The notes beneath the pieces are model-generated. The model saw only the letters and a program-made list of their open reading frames with translations, ran no database searches and had not been told where the DNA came from. Below are positions 57,832 through 64,000 of a stretch of DNA of 64,000 nucleotides, piece after piece. Within the stretch, counting starts at the first letter, position 1; every line of letters starts with the position of its first letter. Both the position numbers and the translations under genes were made by a program. This DNA is from Coriaria nepalensis. Its lineage: Eukaryota > Streptophyta > Magnoliopsida > Cucurbitales > Coriariaceae. The DNA is taken from the NCBI GenBank assembly GCA_027186245.1, contig CP114489.1, positions 8,067,501 to 8,131,500 on the forward strand, in the 5' to 3' direction.

Positions 57832-60800
57832 ATGGAGAATGGATCGTGTGTAATCGGATCTTGCTCGAAAGAGCAGCAGATGATCTATCAGGAATGGTTC
57901 AACCTTGCCGATTTAGGTCTGTTGTTCGATTCTTCTTCTTAATCTTAGTTCACTGCTTATCATGAAATTCACCTATTGCTCTTTGTTCAGATGGAGATGG
58001 CCGTATTACTGGAAATGATGCCACAAAGTTCTTCGCTATGTCGCAGCTTTCTCGTTCTGAACTCAAGCAGGTTTTTTATTAACTTTCTCCTTTCACCGTT
58101 TGTCTAATGGACTTGATTAACCTGATTTGGAAAGTCTTACTTGTTAATATGAGTCGGATTAAAGTAAAGAATGGATTGCTTCGTTTGTATCAAGCGTAGG
58201 TGGTTTGTTCCTTCCTTTATCTGGATTATTTCGTTCAGCATTCCGTTTTCAAAATTCTAGTTTTAGAAATGCTAATTCTAATACACTCTTATTTTTTACA
58301 TGTCTGAAATACTTTTTATGGATCTATATTACATTGGCTTTTAACTATTGTTTGTTCAACCCAAAAAGGAAAAACAGTAGACGTTCTGCGATTTTCCTTT
58401 TTCTTTTTCCCTTTTTGATTTTTGATTTTTGATTTTTAATTTTTTTTCTTCATTGAAATCCTTACCTATTAAATTATAATGAAGCAATCCTTTTTTTCCC
58501 CTTACCCATTTTAAAGGGTGTGTGGAATTTCTCATTCAATTAATTGTTACGTCTATGTTTACAACTTCGCTCTACTATTTTATTTTATTTTATTATTGTA
58601 ATATCAATTTTTGAGTATTTTTCTTACTTTCCCTATTTTTTGCTTTGTACAAATGGTGGGAAATTCATTTCCCTATTTTTCTTGTCCAGGTCTGGGCACT
58701 TGCAGATGCAAAACGACAGGGATTTTTAGGTCTAAAGGAGTTCATTGCTGCAATGCAGGTTCTACTTTTGATATCACTTTTCTGTGAAATTTCTGTGTAG
58801 GCCAATGTATGAGAATATCTTTAGTAACGTTAACTGATATAATTGAGCAGTTGGTTTCCCTGGCGCAAGGAGGAGTTGATTTAACACCAGATATCCTTAA
58901 ATATGGAGGCAAGCCAAGTTTTATGTTTATATCAGATATATCGTATAAGTTACATAGAAATTTGAACATATATGACCAGATATTGCAACTCTAAACTTCA
59001 CACATTAATTTGCATCATACAAGCCACTAAAACCTTGCAACATCTTATTTCATGATTTGACATATATTGGGGGTCTTGGGACCTTAGTCATTTGCATCAT
59101 AAATATCATGTCACAATATTGAAGTAGACACTCACAGAACAGAGCATACAGATCTGTTTCATGAATGATACATTAAGGTAAATGGTAATTCTTGAGACTG
59201 GTGATTTCTATATCATGTCAAAATTATTATGTAGAGTGGTTTAAGTTAGTCAGTGAAGAAGTCCTTCTAACCTATATCATTAGTTGGTGCCCTTATCCTA
59301 AATTGTTTCTTGGACTAAAAACATTTATGGATAAAAAGGACGGACGGGGGTTTGTAAGAATGTATAAACAAAAAACCGTTAATATCAAAACATGTCAATG
59401 TGCTTTCTTCATTAAGGCTCGTTTGGAAATTACTCTTCAAAATAACCATTTAAATCAGTGTTCCTCTTGGGTCAATTCTAATCAACACTGATGCTGCATT
59501 ATCACTTCAATGATATAGGTAACGAGGAGAACATTAAACCTCCAGTGCTTGAAGGTTTGGAGGCACTAATAGCTGTAAGATGTTTCCTTCACTAATTTTG
59601 TGCTTTTTTGGATTCTACTAATACTAACAATTACATTGATTCTTTTCCTCATCCTCTAATATTTCAGAAGACGAAGATTTTAACAATAAACAGACAGCAT
59701 AACATGAATGGTAGGAATTACTGAATTTTCACTATTGTAAGTTGCATCATTTATATGGCTTATGACTCGTTTAGATTACTCTAAATGTAGGAATTCCTCG
59801 ACCTCAACCACCACAGTCAGAATGGTTTGCTTCAAAATCATCAAAGAAGGTAATTTATTTTCCATTGTACTGTTGTGAGATATTCGTTTCTTTTATATGA
59901 CTGCCTTTTGTTTAAAATATTGACATTGGCATTGTTATATTCATTAATGTTTTTTTTTTCCTTTTCTTTCTGAATGCTTGATGCTCCAACCTTAGTGTGA
60001 TTCACTGAATGCCTCGAACTTTCCATATTTCTTCTCTTACTATGGTTTATGACACTCATTAGTATAATGACATTCTTGATCCAACAATGATATGAGAACC
60101 TGAATAAACTAGCTTGAGGAATCTGCTAAAAACATTAGGAACTGATCAAAAACGTTTGCAATTGGTCTCGTTAATGCTTTAAAATTTCATGACAATAAGT
60201 GTAAGTGATTCCTTGTTGCAAAGAAATATGGAACCGAAGGATCTATGCCATATATCTATGCCATCTTATAGATATATTGTTGAGTCCTTAATGCAAGTCT
60301 TTACCACTTTTTAGATGACAACTGTATTGTCAGTGCTGGCTTTTCCTAACTATAATTATAACTTTTTTTCTGTAAATATAACCACATGGGTGCTGACTGC
60401 ACCGTTATTCTATCATCTCAAGCCAATTAGCTTGTAGTTGTCTAATGTTTTAATTTAATAGAAGTTCAATATCTTTGGTTCATTTCGGAAATTTGTTGCA
60501 TTTAACTATCGCGTGTTTTCAATGTCTGATGTTTTCCCATATTCTTCTTATTTTCTCAGTTACCTCATAGTGCAGTTACATCAATAATTGATGGCTTGAA
60601 GAGATTGTATATTGAAAAGCTGAAGCCCTTGGAAGTTGCCTATCGTTTTAATGATTTTGCGTCTCCATTACTGGTAAGTAGAATGCTATTTTTCATGTTC
60701 AATTTTTTCCTTTCGCATGAAGCAATAAACTTGATATTTCTATCTATTTGTCCATTCATATTAATGGGTGATTGCACTCTTTAGCACATTTTCAGTTATA

Positions 60801-63341
60801 ACTAAAAAGCAATTGTAAATGTAAAGGAATAACTTTTGATATTCTTCCCTAGACCACTAGTGATTTTGATGCGAAACCCATGGTCATGCTGCTGGGTCAA
60901 TATTCCACTGGAAAAACAACATTTATTAAACATTTACTAAGATGTGATTATCCAGGTTAGTTGAGTATATTTCTCTTCTTTCGTGTGATTGTCCATACAT
61001 AACTAGTTTCATTGTTTATTTCTTTTTTGGGTTAACAATTCTGTTCTTTTTCGACAGGAGCTCATATTGGACCTGAACCAACAACTGATAGATTTGTTGT
61101 TGTCATGGTATAAGAAGCCATCTTCATGTTACATCTTTTTCAATAGCTTCATGATGCTCAAATTGATTGATAAACTCTTTTATACTTTTTGTTCTTCTCT
61201 TGATATTTCCATTAAATATCTGTCATCATTTAAATGTAGGTTAGTAGCTTAACATTTAATATTATTGATCTTTTATTTTTTTTATTTTTGTGATAAATTA
61301 TTTCCTCATAGGTTATCATGTTTCATTACTGTCTTCCTGTGATATATTCACCATTTATCAGCCATAGTTGTCGATGTCTGTAATTCACCACTGAATCACA
61401 GAAAATCAATGTCTACTCCACTAATGTTTATATCTGTTCTGAATGACACATTTAGATTGCATTTTGATGTGCATTTATCCTTTCTTAAGTAAAGTTTATT
61501 CCATTTATCCAAACTAGTGGGTAGGCATTTCAAATAATTTCCCATTTTCACATATGATGGAAATGTGTTTTTTCTTCAAAATGCATTGATGGAAGGATTT
61601 TTTTCCCCTTATCCAATGACCTACGTAGGTTAAGACAATGAAGCTATTGCATGATATCATAACCGGTTAGATGTCGAGATTGTGCGAGTATAATTATGTT
61701 GTTTGAAATAACTGGCAGTGATCTCCCTTTTTAGCTAATTTAGTGGGATATATTCATGGTATTACCATCTAATGTCAATTTTAATCAGTCTGGGCCTGAT
61801 GAAAGGAGCATTCCCGGAAACACCATAGCTGTTCATGCAGATTTGCCATTCACTGGTTTGACGTCTTTTGGTGGAGCATTCTTATCAAAGTTTGAGTGTT
61901 CTCAGATGCCTCATCCTGTATGTTCATTTTCTAAATCTCTTTGTTAATTCATTGTCACTTTTTCTTTTTCTAGTTAATATGTCCCTTTAACTGTTTTCCT
62001 GTCTGCAGTCTCTATCCTGAAGCTATGTTCCTTTTCTCCTATTATTTGCAGCTTCTAGATCAAATTACTTTTGTGGATACTCCAGGGGTTCTATCAGGAG
62101 AAAAGCAACGTACACAAAGAAGCTATGATTTCACTGGGGTTATTTCATGGTTTGCAGCAAAATGTGATCTTATTCTTCTTCTATTCGATCCCCATAAACT
62201 TGATATCAGCGATGAGTTCAAACGTGTGATATCATCTCTACGTGGTCATGATGACAAGATCCGCGTGGTTCTCAATAAAGCAGACCAAGTTGACACTCAG
62301 CAAGTAAGATGACTTATGCATTTACTTTAACTTACAATTGCAATTCACTCATTTTTATGACCACTCTTTACATGCCTATTTATCAATACACCTTTAGCTG
62401 ATGAGAGTGTATGGAGCGCTGATGTGGTCTCTTGGAAAGGTGTTGAATACTCCGGAGGTGGTGCGAGTTTACATTGGGTGTGTTCTTTCACTCTTACGCT
62501 GAAGTTTTTGAATGCCTAGACATTACAGCTTGTCTATGAATTTTAATTGTAATTCATCTTTCACCTTGGATGATAATGTGGTCCATGGATTAGTGCGTGA
62601 TGATCTAGATGTTTCTTTTTGGCATTTCAGTGGCCAACAAAATGAAAAATATAAATGCAATTTTTTATAAGAAAATTATAGGTCAAATAATGGACATTGT
62701 TCGTATTAATCCACTCTTGACTATCAGGTATACACCTCTAAATGTGTAAACAATTTATAGTTTTGATCTGAAGTTTAATCTGTTTGATCATAGCTTTCTT
62801 TATTTCATCAGATCATTTAATGACAAGCCTGTGAATGAAGTGGCAGCTGGCCCAATTGGTCAAGATCTTTTTGAGAAAGAACAGGAGGACCTTCTAGCAG
62901 ACCTCATTAACATCCCAAAGAAAGCCTGTGATCGTCGAATCAACGAATTTGTAAAACGTGCTAGAGCTGCTAAGATTCATGCTTATATTATTAGCCATCT
63001 TAAGAAGGAAATGCCATCTATGATGGGTAAAGCCAAGACCCAACAAAGGCTTATTGATAACCTCGAAGAAGAGTTTGGAAAGGTAAATTCCTTTCAGTAT
63101 ATATCTAACACATAATACATACATGAACTGACCATCGGATCTCTGTGGATTTCAGGTCCAAAGGGAGTATCATCTACCAGCAGGTGACTTCCCAAATGTG
63201 GAGCACTTCAGGGAGGTACTGAACGGTTACAACATTGATAAATTTGAGAAATTGAAGCCTAAACTGATTCAAGCTGTAGATGATATGCTTGCGTATGAGA
63301 TTCCAGAGCTTTTGAAGAACTTCAGAAATCCTTATGAATGA
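57832..63341 (+). CDS. EHD1: EH domain-containing dynamin-like ATPase (plant EHD)
   Basis: Fifteen exons: 57832-57916, 57991-58070, 58690-58758, 58851-58908, 59519-59574, 59668-59710, 59791-59849, 60560-60673, 60853-60955, 61058-61107, 61789-61917, 62052-62303, 62398-62477, 62812-63082 and 63156-63341. Phases close to 545 codons, 544 aa, the length expected for plant EHD proteins. The N-terminal EH domain has a calcium-binding EF-hand loop (DLDGDGRI, 27-34). The dynamin-type nucleotide-binding domain has GQYSTGKT (203-210), DTPG (291-294) and NKAD (357-360). A helical region ends in FRNPYE. EHD proteins bind ATP, tubulate membranes and act in endocytosis and endosomal recycling. Intron 4 has a GC donor (GAG-GCAAGC at 58908/58909); all others are GT-AG. 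EHD1 versus EHD2 is not resolved. Confidence 0.94.
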
Positions 63342-63719
63342 TAGTGTAAGGAAGCTAGTTGGCTAAATACTGGTTGATAGTGTTTTGTAATTTTCATGTT
63401 ATCATCTGAAACATATTTTATTAGTAATGCTCAAATGTATTCTTATTGAGCATTTTGAAACCAGAACGATGGCTATGTTGGAAGAGTTTGAATTTGAAGT
63501 TCGTCATATAAATTTGTGCTTTGATATTTTGTTAGGTTGATTATTAATATTGGACTTTTTTCTCTGGGTGATTTAGAAAGGTAACTAATTGACACTTTTT
63601 TCTCCGGTCAAAAGGTACCTAAGAAAAAAAAGAGAAACTATGATTAATTCTCAAACTTTACACAAATTATAATAAATAACCAAAATATTTTATAATTATA
63701 ATGAACATGAGATTGAAAC
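63342..63719. other. EHD 3' UTR and flank
   Basis: Non-coding. It probably carries the EHD 3' UTR; several TTTATTAGTAA-type AT-rich words lie at 63410-63440. Confidence 0.5.
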
Positions 63720-64000
63720 CAATCTGGGTTCTTCGTGCAAACAAGCGAGATCTAAACTAGATTGATTCAAATTTAGTTCTTCATGCAAGAACTAAATCGA
63801 CTAGATTTGAATCTAAAATAGTTCTCGTGCGAGAACCAGATTTGAATCGTTCTGGTTTTGCATGAAGAACCATATTAGATTTGATCTAGGTTCTTCGCAC
63901 GAGGAACCCATATCAGGTTTAGACCTCGGTTCTTCGTGCGAAGAACCCGGATCGGGTTCGATATTGATTCTTTGTGTAAAAAATCCGGATCAAATTTGTT
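63720..64000. repeat. Short-period palindromic array running off the right edge
   Basis: About seven units spaced roughly 40-50 bp, each with a dyad such as GGTTCTTCG-TG-CGAAGAACC (9-bp arms, 2-nt centre; best at about 63929-63948) and a GATCGGGTT or GATTTGAAT spacer. The array is open at the window end. Confidence 0.75.

Overview
The window is a piece of a flowering-plant nuclear genome, probably a eudicot. This rests on spliced genes with AT-rich introns, plant-specific families (GT106/O-fucosyltransferase-like, SBT2 subtilase, phytocyanin, TPR-PB1, plant EHD) and a dense layer of decayed plant transposons and pararetrovirus remnants. The species cannot be named from the sequence alone, and no database search was possible.

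Intact or near-intact host genes: (1) the 3' end of an O-fucosyltransferase-like gene (1-1227, +, two exons seen); (2) a 14-exon AAA-ATPase gene (15548-20773, -, 589 aa, all intron phases closing), probably organellar; (3) an intronless TPR-PB1 protein of the Phox/CLMP1 family (33777-36173, -, 798 aa); (4) a two-exon early-nodulin-like phytocyanin (48265-49545, -, 178 aa) that has lost the copper ligands; (5) a 15-exon EHD-type dynamin-like ATPase (57832-63341, +, 544 aa) with one GC-AG intron.

The rest is mostly mobile and broken DNA. An SBT2-type subtilase pseudogene (minus) is split by an 8.8-kb Tat-like Ty3/gypsy retrotransposon (2785-11603). That element has recognisable LTR ends, a near-perfect 5-bp target duplication, a polypurine tract, a pol carrying two RNase H domains, a plus-strand (antisense) ORF remnant and a ~70-bp tandem array in its 3' region. 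Next come a pararetrovirus remnant (12835-14110), a decayed hAT element (about 21653-25425), a 5'-truncated Ty1/copia element with a long 3' LTR (26400-about 30950), an inverted repeat enclosing a copy of part of the neighbouring TPR-PB1 gene (30921-31625), a DUF1985/Ulp1-bearing element with three arrays of a 32-bp palindromic repeat (37300-42240), solo LTR and Ty3 protease scraps (43290-45370), a partial duplication of the phytocyanin gene separated from its parent by copia debris (45555-48490), a second pararetrovirus remnant (52290-54750), an 83-bp tandem array (54740-55960), and a palindromic short-period array running off the right edge (63720-64000).

The host genes show no operon-like relationship. 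The most notable links between features are the captured TPR-PB1 fragment with its donor about 2.5 kb away, the phytocyanin duplication, and the nested insertion history at the left end.
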